Assembly: GCA_959347315.1 (NCBI GenBank)
Contig: OY365806.1
Span: 26,249,516 to 26,313,515 of the forward strand
Source: Bimastos eiseni
Lineage: Eukaryota; Annelida; Clitellata; Crassiclitellata; Lumbricidae
Length of the DNA: 64,000 bases
Direction: 5' to 3'
The notes under the pieces were generated by a model. That model was given only the letters and a program-made list of their open reading frames with translations, had not been told where the DNA came from and searched no databases. The position numbers and the translations under genes were made by a program. Of this stretch, positions 33,822-45,724 are shown piece by piece; position 1 is the stretch's first letter; each line of letters begins with the position of its first letter.

Positions 33822-34780
33822 CGGAGTAGGACGTTTGGGCGCAGTCGCTTTGGCGCAGCTGTTTTGGCGCAGGACGTTCTTGGCGCAGATATCTGATACA
33901 ATATATAATGTAATACGAAGCATGATCGCTGAAAAAAAATTGGGAAATGGAATGACGAAAAGAATCATGCTTAACTAGAAGCGGGATGGATATGACCATT
34001 CTACTCTTCGTGAAAGCCTTTTAGTTACAATGTTTTTATCAATCCCGCTTCCAATTAAACGGCATTATTTTTCATCAATCCAGCTTCGATTAAGGCATTA
34101 TTCTTCTCATCAATCCAGCGTCCATTTGAGCATGATTATTTTCATCAATCCAGCTTCCATTTAATTACGATTATCTTCATAAGTCCAGCTTCCATTTAAG
34201 TGTGATTATTTTCATCAATCCAACTTCTATTTATGCATAATTCTTTTCATCAATCAGGCGTCTATTTAAGTATGGTTAATTTCATCAACACAGCGTCCAG
34301 TTAAGCACGATTCTTTTCAAAAATCCAGCTTTCATTTAAGCACGATTCTTTTCATCAATCCAGCTTCAATTTAAGCATCAATCCTTTAATCAACCCAGCG
34401 TCCATTTAAGCATGATTATTTTCCTCGACCAGCTCCCAGTTTAGTAGTATCCCCTTCATTGATCCAGCTTCTAGTTAAACATAAATCTTTTCACCGATCG
34501 CTCTTCTACTACCGACGCTTAACCTGATTTGCTAAGTGGAATAATTTACGACACTAAAGTGGTAGATTGCCATATAATATATTTATATTATACATAATAT
34601 ACAATATTATTGTATCAGAGATCTGCGCCAAAACGTCCTGCGCCAAAATGGCGCTGCGCCAAAATGGCGCTGCGCCAAAATGGCGCTGCGCCAAAACGTC
34701 CTGCGCCAAAGGCCAAAGCGGCTGCGCCAAATTGGCTGCGTCAAAACGGCTGCGCCAAAACTCCACGTACCGTCGTACCG
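33822..34780. mobile_element. 959 bp element with 9 bp target duplication and TTTTGGCGCAG boxes
   Basis: Flanked by CCTTCTCAG on both sides (33813-33821, 34781-34789). The left arm has about four TTTTGGCGCAG-like boxes (33834-33895), the right arm about nine in inverted orientation (34625-34760). The arms continue as an inverted repeat (GATATCTGATACAATA / TATTGTATCAGAGATC). The centre is a tandem array (see next entry). It has no transposase. A 9 bp duplication with long arms fits Mutator-like elements best; the assignment is tentative. Confidence 0.85.
34030..34505. repeat. Tandem array, ~36 bp unit, in the 959 bp element
   Basis: About 13 degenerate copies built on TTTTCATCAATCCAGCTTCC plus ATTTAAGCATGATTA. 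It fills the centre of the transposon between its two inverted arms. Confidence 0.85.
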
Positions 34781-35204
34781 CCTTCTCAGAAAGAACGCTT
34801 GGGTCTCACAAGAGAAGATGGAAAACTTCCAGACTTCGTGACACTTATCCTGTGGTCATGCGGCACATGCTTCACTTGGGATGTGATCGACTAGGACCCT
34901 ATCACTAATGGAACATCTGACAACCCATTTAATTGGATCATGAGAAGCAGCAAACCGGATAGACCCTAGCTGTCGCCAAAAGAACAAAGTACGCCTCAAT
35001 TACCGGAACACATGCTTCTGTGGCTTTGGCAATGTGGTCCAGTGGTGCTTGAAGTTCAGAGGGTTAGAACTTTTTATTGAAGCTAGGACGAGGATTGATC
35101 GATGTGACCCATGACGCACTCGAGACAAGCTACCTGTAATAATGACTTTCGGTAGCTGTCCAGCGCGGGAGCGCCATCTGCTTCTCGTCAACATTGCCCT
35201 GCTA

Positions 35205-35225
35205 AAATATTAATAATAACAATAA

Positions 35226-35278
<53 letters not shown>

Positions 35279-35296
35279 TAAAAAATAATAATAATG
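35205..35296. repeat. (AAT)n microsatellite
   Basis: Tail of copy E/F, running directly into copy G. Confidence 0.9.
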
Positions 35297-35400
35297 CAAC
35301 GCTTTAACGCTGTTGCGTTTCGAGGCACTTTCACCGACCAGGCAACAACGACGAGCAGAGGTGTAACAAACGCGGACAGAGGACAAAAGCCCCACCCGTT
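35297..35400 (+). pseudogene. YLDD-family retrotransposon, last ~100 bp (copy G)
   Basis: Reads MQRFNAVAFRGTFTDQ, the C-terminal box also found at the end of copies A and B, and stops shortly after. It starts immediately after (AAT)n, as if a short 5'-truncated copy had entered the tail of copy E/F. Confidence 0.7.
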
Positions 35401-35857
35401 TTAGTGCTCAGTGCCCCCCCCGTGTGTCCCCAAATCGGTTCTATTTTTTATGTTTCTAAAATAGTTTTTTTTATATATAATGATATATAAGGTATTGTGG
35501 GTCAATAGATTTCCAACAGTTCAAAGTTTGTTTTTACAGTTTGTGCTTACTTATTGCAGGTATGAAACTGTCATTTACAAAAGAGAATAATTCATGTTTG
35601 GTTAATCATTCATATCTAATGTATCACTTTGTTCCTACCCAAAATACAGACAAATTTCTAACAGTAGAATATTATCGTTGGCTAAAGAAACAGTCTAGTG
35701 GTTGGTCTACAATCATGAAGTCAGGGTTCAGATCCTTGATGTCTGTTGGAACATGCACCTACTAGCCGACGCCGCTATAATGAGAAATTCCTAGCATAGA
35801 AGACTTGCGTGGAGCTGCTCTCTTTATGATGGAGGCTGGTGAAAGACTGTGGCGATC
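35401..35857 (+). other. Spacer; possible unassigned exon
   Basis: After a splice-acceptor-like TTACTTATTGCAG (ends 35558), a frame runs from an ATG at 35562 to 35765 (68 codons). I recognise no domain in it and have no matching donor. Treat as noncoding unless transcripts show otherwise. Confidence 0.2.
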
Positions 35858-35859
35858 TA

Positions 35860-36847
35860 CAGGGAGGCTCAATAAAAAAATACCCCAACAGAAGAAATGC
35901 AATTTCTTAACAACCGATAAATATATCTTCATAAAACTTTTTAAGATTTGCAGAGGAAAGATTTGCTGCGAGCAATCCCTGAAAATTTCATTGAAAACCT
36001 TTCATTGCTACAAATATTACAGCTGTCTAAATTTGAAATTCTTGTTTTTAACAATTACGAAGATGAACAGTCAAAAGTCACCTGCATGGTGCTTGAGAGA
36101 GCCATGTGTGCAACGCAGGTCATGGCTTTTGCTGGCGTGTGTTACGGCAGTAAGGGAAGACTGCATTTCATCCCAGACAAGGCTAAAGTAAGCGCGAAAC
36201 TTGACACACTGCTACCATCACTCTTTGAAGACTGCAAGTCTGTTCTACCGTCTGATTTCATTTTTCCAGCAGTACTGCTCACGCGGCAAAGTTGGCTCAA
36301 GACTTTATTGCCACCAACTGCCGTGACTTCATTGGCAAAAATGAATGACCACCAAACTCACCAGACCTGATTATCACGTCTGGAGAGCTATGCCTGAGCG
36401 CTACAAGACATTTCATTCCAAGCCAACGAACATCGCAGAGCTGAAGAAAGTCTTGCAGTTAGCATCGGATTCAATCAACAAAGCCACATTGAGCTGCACA
36501 AAAAGACTTCGAGCATGTGTGAAAGTTGGGGGAGGACACGTCGAAAATGCCTTGAGATATATTGCTTAACAGATCTTTGAATTGAGATCTTCGCAATTAA
36601 AGGTGGCGTTATTTGACATTGAAAATTACAAGTGCCTGTCCATTTTTTCTGCGTAATTGTGAAAATATTGAATATAAAATTTAGATAGCTCTAAATATTT
36701 GAAGCAATATAAAGTTCTCAGTGACATTTTCAGGGATAGTTCACAAATCTTTCCTCTGTATATCGTAAAAGTTCGGTAAATATATTTATATTGGTTGTTG
36801 AGAAATTGCATTTCTTCTGGTGGGGTATTTTTTATTGAGCCACCCTG
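35860..36847 (+). mobile_element. Tc1/mariner element, degraded
   Basis: 988 bp flanked by TA (35858-35859 and 36848-36849). Ends are CAGGGAGGCTCAATAAAA and, on the other side, CAGGGTGGCTCAATAAAA; the inverted repeats extend for about 55 bp (through AGAAATGCAATTTCT.AACAACC). Shorter than an autonomous mariner (about 1.3 kb), with the 5' half of the transposase missing. Confidence 0.9.
35948..36569 (+). pseudogene. Mariner-type transposase, C-terminal half
   Basis: Shows AGVCYGSKGRLHFIPDKAKV, then DYHVWRAMPERY, KPTNIAELKKVL and KRLRACVKVGGGHVENAL, all characteristic of the catalytic domain C-terminal half. A frame switch near 36270-36370 holds AHAAKLAQDFIA and PPNSPDL, with a stop just before the latter, so the third catalytic position is lost. 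The N-terminal helix-turn-helix is absent. Confidence 0.85.
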
Positions 36848-37490
36848 TATAGTTCGACGTCTTTCTTTCAGCCGTCATCCTGCCCGAGTCTACAATCATG
36901 ACCCATGATTCAATTTTTTGCAGTTTGAGACTCTGAGTACGACAAAAATCGTATCCCAGAATCCAATTTACGAATCTCAAGTTGTCCCGTTGACCATGAT
37001 GACCCCGGATATTGAATTGGACGAAAAACTCACTCATTTGGAAATTGGCAATACTAAATTAGTTTCTGCGATTGATTGCAATGTGTCAACCAATATCTCA
37101 CAACAAACGAGTGACCTAACCATTCAAGTGGGAAGCTCCGAGAGTGAGTGATGAATGGGTTTCCACCTTCATATGCAGAGACCATGGAAATTATATTGTA
37201 AGTAGTTCATACGTTCATAGCAATCTCAAGGTTAGCTCAAGTACTGCTCATCCACTAACCAATTAAGAATCTGCCTATTGAATTTTGACATTTGCCTTGT
37301 TATCACCAGCCAAACGTACTTATAGCCACATTATAGTAGATTGTAGTCATTGATTAAACATGAAATCCGAATCAAAACTCTGGCATATTACATAAGTAAT
37401 TGTGAAGGCGCAAGAGAAATGGTTGTATACATGCTTATACGTTGACATGAATCTTGCGGCAAGTTAAAGCCGAAATTTATAATAATACTA
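36848..37490 (+). other. Spacer with possible terminal exon at 36918-37151
   Basis: After an acceptor-like ATTCAATTTTTTGCAG (about 36922) a frame runs open to a stop at 37149-37151. It is Thr/Ser-rich with a NPIYES string and acidic end, and looks like a cytoplasmic tail. No partner exon was found upstream, so it could be chance. Confidence 0.25.
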
Positions 37491-37578
37491 GTAATAAATT
37501 AATAAATAATACTAACAATAATAATAATAATAATAAATAATAATAATAATTAATAATAATAGTAATAATAATAATAAT

Positions 37579-37663
<85 letters not shown>

Positions 37664-37665
37664 TA
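37491..37665. repeat. Long (AAT)n microsatellite
   Basis: About 175 bp of AAT repeats with rare interruptions. Unlike other tracts here, no retrotransposon fragment is recognised beside it. Confidence 0.95.
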
Positions 37666-39040
37666 GCTCAATGAATCGTAAGACATATAACCGTTCCACA
37701 CCATCCATTTTTCTGTCTCCGGACAATTTCTGTATCACATGAGGGATCAGAACTAAGTTTCTTTACAAATTTAGTAATAATAACAATAAAGTGTTACTCA
37801 AAGTTTAAAATTCTAACCGAATTTTATTGTGCAGACGAACCTCGGGGTAGAAAACTAAGATAGTTGTATCGGTGAATGTGCGATAATCTTTATTTACTTG
37901 TACGAACAAAAGCAGCTTTCAAAATTCATATGCATGTTTGTAACAAAGACTGCAAAGTCTAGAAACAACCTAACAATGATCATTGATTTTTAATCTTTTA
38001 TCGCTCAATTATTACTGCAATCCAATAGCCATTTACATTACAACACTTGAATCGGATCTTTGAGTAATTTGACATCGACCAGTGATCTTGCGTCATATCT
38101 ACACGCAGATTCAATTGCTTTGCACTTTAGATAAATGTAAGAAAACAAGCGGGTGGTATTGGGCCTCTACAACATGATGTATTACAAAGAAAAAATCCTA
38201 TGAACCTAAAAACATTACAGCTTAATACAAACAGTGAAATACTATTATATGCTAGGCCTAGCTGTAGAATGTCACATCTGTAATGTATTGTTGTTTATTT
38301 TGATTTTTTGCGATTCTTTGATTGTTCAAATCTGATGTTGCTGCATAAAGCATGCAGACGGTTAAAAAAGTGCACACCTTCTTACTTACTTACTCATAGT
38401 GTGGAATACATAATAGACCAGGCCTACTGTAACCAGTAACTGTATAATTTAACTCCTTGGTCTTCTCGGACCCATTGAAAATAATTATAAATAGACTTTC
38501 ATAGGCAATTGGCTGAGCTTGCTTGGGCCTACTCCACTATGTCCACTGGTGTAAACTTATCCCAAGATATAGATTCTTTGACTTTGTCCATGACGTCATA
38601 GAAATGACGGTGGATTAGCCTTTGTTAGTTGAGCGCATATCTTTTTCAAAAATATAACATCGTAACAAGAAATGCCGAAAATGTGGTCTAAATTAGTAAC
38701 GTAACCTTTAAAACGGTATACATGAAAAAACTGTTCTCCTAAGTAGATAAATTCGATGCCTCCTTCAAAGTGGACTTAACGATCGTCAACTGTTTTGTTG
38801 TTGAAAACACGAGGTCTTCTCGAACCCAGCTGGTTGTTGTAAAATTCATCGAAAACCAAAACAGCCTGAAGAGCAAGGTAACGGTAGATGATCGATTGAA
38901 TTATTGATTTCTTTCGTGCATCGACTGATTAATTCGCCCACTCATTCATTCCCAGTCATTGTATTCATCCCCAATCATTGTATGCATGCATGTTTAATTG
39001 GACTGTGCATGTGTCGTATCGTAGGCCTATCAATAAATGC
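37666..39040. other. Spacer, no gene recognised
   Basis: AT-rich, short open stretches only. It contains one TAGGCCTA palindrome (38253). Confidence 0.45.
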
Positions 39041-39059
39041 ACAGATCGCCTCTCACTGT

Positions 39060-39810
39060 ATGAACAATAATTATTAGAGGCGCTTTCAGCGCGAAAGCCC
39101 CGAGGAAAACGAAACGCCTTCGGAGAGCCATAGTATGCGGGGAAAGTCTTAGACATGAGCTTAGCCGTGGCAGAGGGGAGGATATTCTACGTGGAGGGAT
39201 CTGTGACATAAAATACCCGGCATTGTCCCTTGCGTTTGGGCAGACCTAACACGAGGGACAGAGAGATCAAAGCATTCAGTATAGAGCACAAAGGGCGGAC
39301 CGATTTTGTTGAAGGGCGTTTACTACATCAAGTCAGGGAGATATTTGGGTTCAAGGTCCAGATCGATTCAACTCTATAGACAGGTAAAATGTATCTATCA
39401 CAAGAGTCAACAATTAGGTAAGACGTCAAGGACCTTTGCTGTCATAGGACGTCCCTAAATGTTCTTTTCAAAATGGGCTCAAAGACCTAGTTGAGATCTG
39501 GAGATCAGAAGGGCAATCTTATATTGGATATGTGAGATGATCGGGAGCCAGTGCAGAACTTCGGCCATATAAATGGAAATGTCGGTAAACCGAGAAAGGC
39601 GTGCTATGAGTCTGTCATCAACTTTAAGACACACTGAAGGTGAGGTGAGGCGCAACTTGGGAGACCAATGAGGAGCGAGTTGCTGTAGTCTATACGAAAG
39701 CAGATAATTGCGTGCACAATTGTGGTAAAGACGTGTCGTCCGATGGCTGTATGTCGCCTCAAATGAAAATAGCAGAAGCAAGTAAAATTCGAAATGCCGA
39801 ACACTAGAAG
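39060..39810 (-). pseudogene. CR1-like LINE, C-terminal part and 3' end
   Basis: On the minus strand, with frameshifts: LRRHTAIGRHVFTTIVHAII, DYSNSLLIGLPSCASPHLQ, HWLPIISHIQYKIALLI and further down AESASNN. These are the post-catalytic segments of CR1/L2-type ORF2. The end with the Ala-Glu-Ser-Ala-Ser box and the AGAGGCGC sequence matches the copies at 50600, 59335 and 63080. Confidence 0.85.
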
Positions 39811-40007
39811 ATTAAGCTAAAGAAGAATACCCATCAGCCAGCAGAGTCTAAATCGAGCTGAGACAAAGTAGGCCTGACGACATCCAGAAGTGTAAATACA
39901 ATACAATACAACTAGCACGTAATTGGGAGATGTTAGATGTATACAGGATAATTTATGGAATATATTGATTCGAGAACTGATTCTTTCAATCAATCGCTCA
40001 TTCATTT

Positions 40008-40170
40008 CAACCATGCATACATACATACATACATACATACATACATACATGCATGCATGCATACATACATACATACATACATACATGCACACAGACACAT
40101 ATACACATATGCATACATACATATATGTATGCATGTATACATGCACAAGTACATACATGCAAGGCATATA
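40008..40170. repeat. (CATA)n microsatellite
   Basis: CATACATA with GCATGCATG and ACACATATACAC interruptions. Open frames across it on both strands are artefacts of the repeat. Confidence 0.95.
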
Positions 40171-40189
40171 TACACAGAGTGGGCAATTG

Positions 40190-40265
40190 TCCAGGGGCAA
40201 ATGTCCTAGCCAAAATGGGGAATTGTCCGGAGGGGAATTGTCCGGGGGGGGCCAATTGTCTTACA
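40190..40265. repeat. GGCAATTGTCC box cluster
   Basis: Four imperfect repeats of GGG(G)CAATTGTCC / GGGGAATTGTCC within 75 bp. This resembles the subterminal boxes of a DNA transposon, but no partner end is found. Confidence 0.5.
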
Positions 40266-41340
40266 CTCGTTATGTCGGCTTGTGTGCCGTCGGCTGTCTG
40301 TCATTTTGCATAATGTCTTATATAGCCTATCATTTTATCTTTTAAAGGAAGCAGAGGCGTTGAAGCAGCCAACACTCACGAAATGGGGTTTGATCCTGAT
40401 GCTACAGAGGTACGTCATGACCTCTGTTTGTCTCTATCTCTCTGTTTGTGTGCCTTTCTGCTATCTATATTCCTGTCTGTCTGTATATATATTTATCCGT
40501 CAATCTGTCAGTGTTACAGTTGATTGAGAACAAATAGTTGTCTAATATAATCAAGTGATTTCTATAGCGCCTTCAGCATAATGTGCAAAGGCGTCAGTTG
40601 ATCGAGGTTCGGATAAACCGAGATTGTTGTCAAAGTCATAGTTCCATAGAGAATACAGGTTGAAAAAAAGCTCAGTAAAATATGACTGCCGCCAGATTTT
40701 CCAAGACATGGACCGTATTCTCAACCTTCAGATCCCTATTCATAGTTGACAGCTGACGCCATTCTCAGTACGTGTTGACCTGTGGAAGGACAGATGACTA
40801 ATTGGCAGCTAATTGACTAGTTGACAGCTGAATAATTGTAATTGCAATCGAACATTTATAAATCGCCACTCAGCGATTCAGAGACGCTCGATCCTGACCC
40901 AAGTCAGTGCTGTACGATCACTAACAGATTAAATGGACTACAGGCGTTTCTGAAACACTATAGATTATATTTCGGGCGTCTATATAACCGAAGAGATGGT
41001 GGTGAATTGGTTGGACAGTCTTTAAGAAGTCAACAGTCTAGGTTTGGGAAATACGTCCTGAGCTTCTAAAGTAGACGAGGCATGAAGTAGGAGCGAGTCA
41101 TATTTAATGAATCCATCTTAGGAGAGACACCAAGTTACTAGAGAGATGCCATTGCCATGCCATAATTCAAGAAAGGGAACAGGAGAGACACCAGAAGAGT
41201 TCTATCGACCGGTCAGTGGGAAGAAAGGACTGGATTTTATTTTGAAATGGGCGACATGAAATTAAGATCAACAGAAAGGTGAAGACCTGGAAGTCATAAT
41301 TCATCAAAGCTCTAAACCATCAAGACAATGCATTAAGGTA
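40266..41340. other. Spacer, no gene
   Basis: A TATAGCGCCTTCAGC string at about 40565 may be another small LINE 3' remnant. No coding segment recognised. Confidence 0.4.
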
Positions 41341-41357
41341 GCGACCAATATACATAT

Positions 41358-41372
41358 TACATATATATATTT

Positions 41373-41469
<97 letters not shown>

Positions 41470-41470
41470 A
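41358..41470. repeat. ATATATACATAC minisatellite
   Basis: Regular units of about 14 bp (ATACATACATATAT), about eight copies. Confidence 0.95.
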
Positions 41471-42229
41471 AGTCCCTTGTATAATAACAAATAATGGGAC
41501 GCTCCAGCCATGGAATCAACGTTTATAGAGTGAGGTAGGCCGCAGCCGGCTACATGGCCCGATAATTATACGTATTTCACAGAGAGAAATAATGTGACTC
41601 ACTACTTGTTAATAATTTTCGCGCGCACACTAGATGTTTATGCGTGCTGGCTGGCTTACGTGCACTCGCGCACAGCTTAGAGGGAACATTGCCCACAAAC
41701 CACAGCATATACATGATACACTAGTAATAGATGATGGCAAGTGTAAGAGGAGGTGCCTCTAACTATATGGCAGCCGCTGCCAGTCGCCCATCTATACAGC
41801 AACTCTATTTACCGTGCCACCTGGCACATAGAGAATGGAAGGATTAGTCGACTTATGGGGCTAGTGGGTATCGAATCTGCGTTACACTTATCTTTGCACC
41901 AGGGTTTTACCATTCAACCATCTCCCAGTTATCATCATCGTAATCATCACCGGGATTTTTACTGTATTTTAGACGCCTTCTGACGTTGCAGCCAAGGGCA
42001 GTGTAAGGTATGTGCACATCTTATCTAAATAGACAGACAGACAATGACAGACGAACGTACATACGGACTGACGAACGGATGGAAGCCACAGACGAATGAA
42101 TGTTTAGTAATAGTAATCAAGATATCGAAGCAACGAGAATGAATGGATTAAAATGGACGAATTATTGAAAAAACTGCATGCATTCATGAATATATACTAT
42201 ATAGTTTACATACGTGCAGGAACCTATGC
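41471..42229. other. Spacer left of the nested LINE
   Basis: No gene. Short CATCATCG/AATCATCACC and GACAGACAGACA simple sequence at 41930 and 42030. Confidence 0.4.
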
Positions 42230-42980
42230 ATGTATAACATAAACTAAAAATCTAGAAAACTAGCTAAAAATCTATATGAAAAAATTCCGGATCCTATATG
42301 CTTCTTTAAGAGGCATTTAAAACCCCCACCTGTTAATTCCTTTGCTGTTACTCCAACATCACTAGAAGAGTTATTGGAGAATAACCATCTCTCAAACTCG
42401 GATATATAGTTCTGGACCGGACCAACTCGACCCAAGTATAGTCGGACCACTCCTGCCTTTTGTAGCAGCCCGTTAGCGGGTATAATTAACTGCTCATTAT
42501 TATTAACAGATGTAGTACCCGGGTGAAATGAAAAGATCTACAGTTACACCGATATTCAAACAGGAAAATAGAGATGATTTTACAAATTATAGACCTATAT
42601 CCACATTGCCCTACTTCTCTAAATTGCTTGAAAAAGTTATGTACCAAAGACTATATAGCTATATTTCCAAAATAACTATCCTCCACCCTTTGCAACATGG
42701 ATTTAGACTAGGCCATACAACATCTATGTCTCTCATAAGCATACAGGATAAGATAACTCAAACCAGTGATAATAATGAATACTCTATAGGAATTTTTTAG
42801 ATTTAGCCAAAGCATTTGACACTGTAGATCACTGTATACTAATAAAAGAAATGGAAAATTATGGAATACGAGGTATCCCTTTTTCTTCGTTTAAGGATTA
42901 TCGTAGTCATCGGCAGCAACAAGTGAAATGCAATGGCATAAAATCTATATTTAAATTAATTAATTATGGAGTACTACAAG

Positions 42981-43821
42981 CAGCGGTCAATTTGTAATAG
43001 TGGAGGTGGTGGAACTGTAGGACGGGCGTTTGTCCTACCCCACCCCACGTCAAGTTTTGTGCGGCATCGATCCCCGGTAAAACTTTTCGCGCCCTCTTCC
43101 CCTTTCAGCATTACAATTTTCAGCTTCAACGGACTGTGCTCATAATTTTTTTTAATAAAATTAGAGGTAATTAGCTATACGACACTATTTGACACTAATG
43201 CTAATCTAACACTAAATTGCACAGAAAACGAGACAATCTCATTTAACACGTATGGGCAATTGGGCCTACCAAGCTTATTTAGAAAAAACGTTATGCCTGC
43301 TGTCTTATTTGGGCTAATATTTGTAGGCCTATATTACAATACAACGTGGGTAGAATTGCACCAAAAAACTGTTAGGTATTATTGAACTTGGTTGCAACTG
43401 CACAAAAACTGAGCAGTCGCGTTTAACATGGGTATCGATTTTAGACTTAAGATAAAATATTGCCCACAATCCACAACAATCTTAGTTGACAGTCATGCAC
43501 TAGCCTAGATAAACCATGATTAACAGTTACAATCGTAATTCAACACATCCTGTGGTACCGATTGCGTGTTAGAAGTGGGGTCGGAAAAATGTAAATACAT
43601 TTTTGGCCTCCTCTATTTATGAGTGCTCCACTCCATTTACAGAACACTTTTGTACAAATGTATGGCTGTGTAATCTTCGGAGCAGAAAGTAAAAGCGTGG
43701 TGGAACTTGCCGGGAACGGCGTTCCGTCTAGTATACTGGTTGAGGTGCCGGAACGCCATTCCGGCGCTCCAGGAGGTGCCGGAACGGCGTTCCGGTTCGC
43801 TCCGGCTGAAATTGACCACTG
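42981..43821. mobile_element. Non-autonomous hAT element inside the LINE
   Basis: 841 bp with a perfect 8 bp duplication ACTACAAG (42973-42980, 43822-43829). Ends CAGCGGTCAATTT and CAGTGGTCAATTT. No transposase. Near the right end lies a cluster of palindromic CCGGAACG.CGTTCCGG boxes (43705-43805). Confidence 0.95.
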
Positions 43822-44667
43822 ACTACAAGGCTCCATACTATGCCCTCTGTTATTCCTGATATATATTAAAGACCTTCCTAACATATCCTCTGTTCTTCAT
43901 TTTGTTCTTTTTGCAGACGATTCAAATGTTTTTTACCTCATAAATCCTATGACGAACTAAAATCCTTATTCAGGAACTTGCATTAGTATCGGTTTGGTTT
44001 AAGGCATATAAATTATCCATCAATCTGACAAAAACAATTTATATTGCTTTCTGCTCCCATAGGAAATCAATACCACCACAAAAGGAAAAGTTCAAATTGA
44101 TAATATTGACATTCCACAAGTAACATCCTTGAAATTCCTAGGAGTATAATGTAGATCAACATATTACTTGAAACAACACATTGAACAAATTTCACTAACA
44201 ATTCCAAAAAACGTAGGGACTTTGAAACACATATCTTATCTACAACCTCCAAATATTATGCTTACATTTTACTATTGGACGATATATCTCTACATCCCCT
44301 GATGTAATATGATATGTGCCTCAAACAATAATCTTCGACTACTATAATTCTCGACTAATAAGAATACAAATCCTGCAAAAGAAGATTAGAATAATAGCTG
44401 GATTCCCCTATGATTCTCATACGGAACAATTATTTGATAAGCTTGGTATTCTAAAACTTACACAAATTAAGCAACTCCAGATTAGTGAATTTATGCATAG
44501 GTGCACTTACGGCCTATCCATATATTACGTACGCAAATAAATCGGATTTTCGGACTCCCTCCCCTCTGTTGCACCGCGTACATTTCGTGGACCCCTCCCC
44601 CATGCGTACGTAGATTTGAGCTCTACCCCCACAGCAAAGACTAAATAGATAAAAATACCTATAAGAC

Positions 44668-45724
44668 TGTGACGTGCCGCTACTTCAGTTGTTATCGTTC
44701 TTACTTCTGGTTCCCTAGCTGCACGCACACGAGGACTGCCCGTTCCTGTGAACCTCCTCTCCACGATGGCGTCGAGTGCGGGTCCATCTCCCGCTTTTTG
44801 ACAAAGAGTCTTACCGCAAACTTAACCTTCAGTACCGCCCTCTATCGACGACCTGACGAAGATACCACAGAGTTTCTCATCTGGTATTGAAGAAAATGGC
44901 AGAGTTCGTGATTAAAAGTACGCCTTTCCTAACTCACCGCAACTGTATTCTTACGGCTACGTAAAACCCTACACAGGCGCTACTCAATCGCAACTCCCCT
45001 AACGCTACTTCAAATTAAAATCCTACACAGACACTACGTTATCTAACGTCTCCGCAAACGCTGGCAGTTCGCCCTATCGTCACTGTTCCTAACGCTAGGT
45101 AAAGAGCAATCGCCGTTCGTTGACTTCTTCTTCGCCGATGAATAGATCGTTAGCTCCTTCCAGGCTTCCTCATGCAAGAACTGATGCTCTGGTGCGAACT
45201 CAAGATCAACTTGCAAGGTACTTTCCGGCGACGACTTCCGACCACGACTCGAACCAACTGCTCTTCTCCTTGCATTCTGCTCGCCTTATATAGGCCCACT
45301 GTACCCTCTGCGTAGTGGTCGATCGGTTAGAGCGGTCAGCCCGTACGTTCAGTTTGTGCTGAGCGAGCGGGTTCGACCCTCGTCCGGGGAGTCACTGTGT
45401 AGGGACCTTGAGCAAGTCCATCGCGCTCCATTGCTCTGCAGTACAACTGCAATAGGGGACTCTGTGGGCAGTTCCTTAAGTAGAAACAGGTGGCGCCAGT
45501 ATACACATAGGTCTAAAAAATTTTGTTTGAATATTGGCCATGCGTTGTTTGTTTATGTTGTTCCGATCGATGGCTGGCGTAAGAATAAAAATGTAATTCC
45601 ATTATGGATAAATATATATTAATTTGAACGCTAGAGATGGAGAGAGGAGAGGGCAATCTACGTCTCATTTTTTACGTCCAATCACAGCGGATTTTCCATT
45701 TACCGCTGCGCGAAATTCGTCACA
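44668..45724. mobile_element. LTR-like insertion inside the MITE
   Basis: 1,057 bp starting TGTGACG and ending CGTCACA, flanked by AGAC (44664-44667, 45725-45728). TG...CA ends with a 4 bp duplication fit a solo LTR. A TATATAGG box at 45292 and AATAAA at about 45588 would suit promoter and polyadenylation signals. No coding region. An unrelated terminal-repeat element cannot be excluded. Confidence 0.55.
45310..45480 (+). repeat. tRNA-like (SINE-type) segment
   Basis: Contains an A-box-like TGGTCGATCGG (about 45319) and a B box GGTTCGACCC (about 45369) spaced as in tRNA-derived SINEs, followed by GGGACCTTGAGCAAGTCCA, similar to the post-tRNA segment of several marine SINEs. Not a functional tRNA (no clean acceptor stem). 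Confidence 0.45.

Larger units (their letters stand above)
32690..35204 (+). pseudogene. YLDD-family retrotransposon, interrupted copy (E/F)
   Basis: The second-longest copy, from LYLTDVTLGGKV (the catalytic YLDD box with its first Asp changed to Thr) through IGTQLNRAKCEVVFQ, LPVKDGILGIRSAATLALF, DRVRLLVSRAPHAGDW and a finger remnant. It then resumes after a foreign insertion with GLTREDGKLPDFVTLI, FTWDVID and LGRGLIDVTHDALETSYL, ending in (AAT)n. Two insertions split it: a 192 bp hAT-like MITE (32738-32929) and a 959 bp element (33822-34780). Removing the latter plus one 9 bp duplication joins the two parts of the nuclease region in a frame matching copy A. Many frameshifts. Confidence 0.8.

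Noticed and set aside
35297..35400. Independent small gene
   Set aside because: The QRFNAVAFRGTF box is the C-terminal end of the YLDD retrotransposon.
39923..40345. ORFs across the CATA tract on both strands
   Set aside because: Microsatellite translations (HTYIHTYI / YVCMYVCM) without coding meaning.
45310..45480. Functional tRNA gene
   Set aside because: A and B boxes are present but the acceptor and anticodon stems do not pair properly; SINE-like instead.
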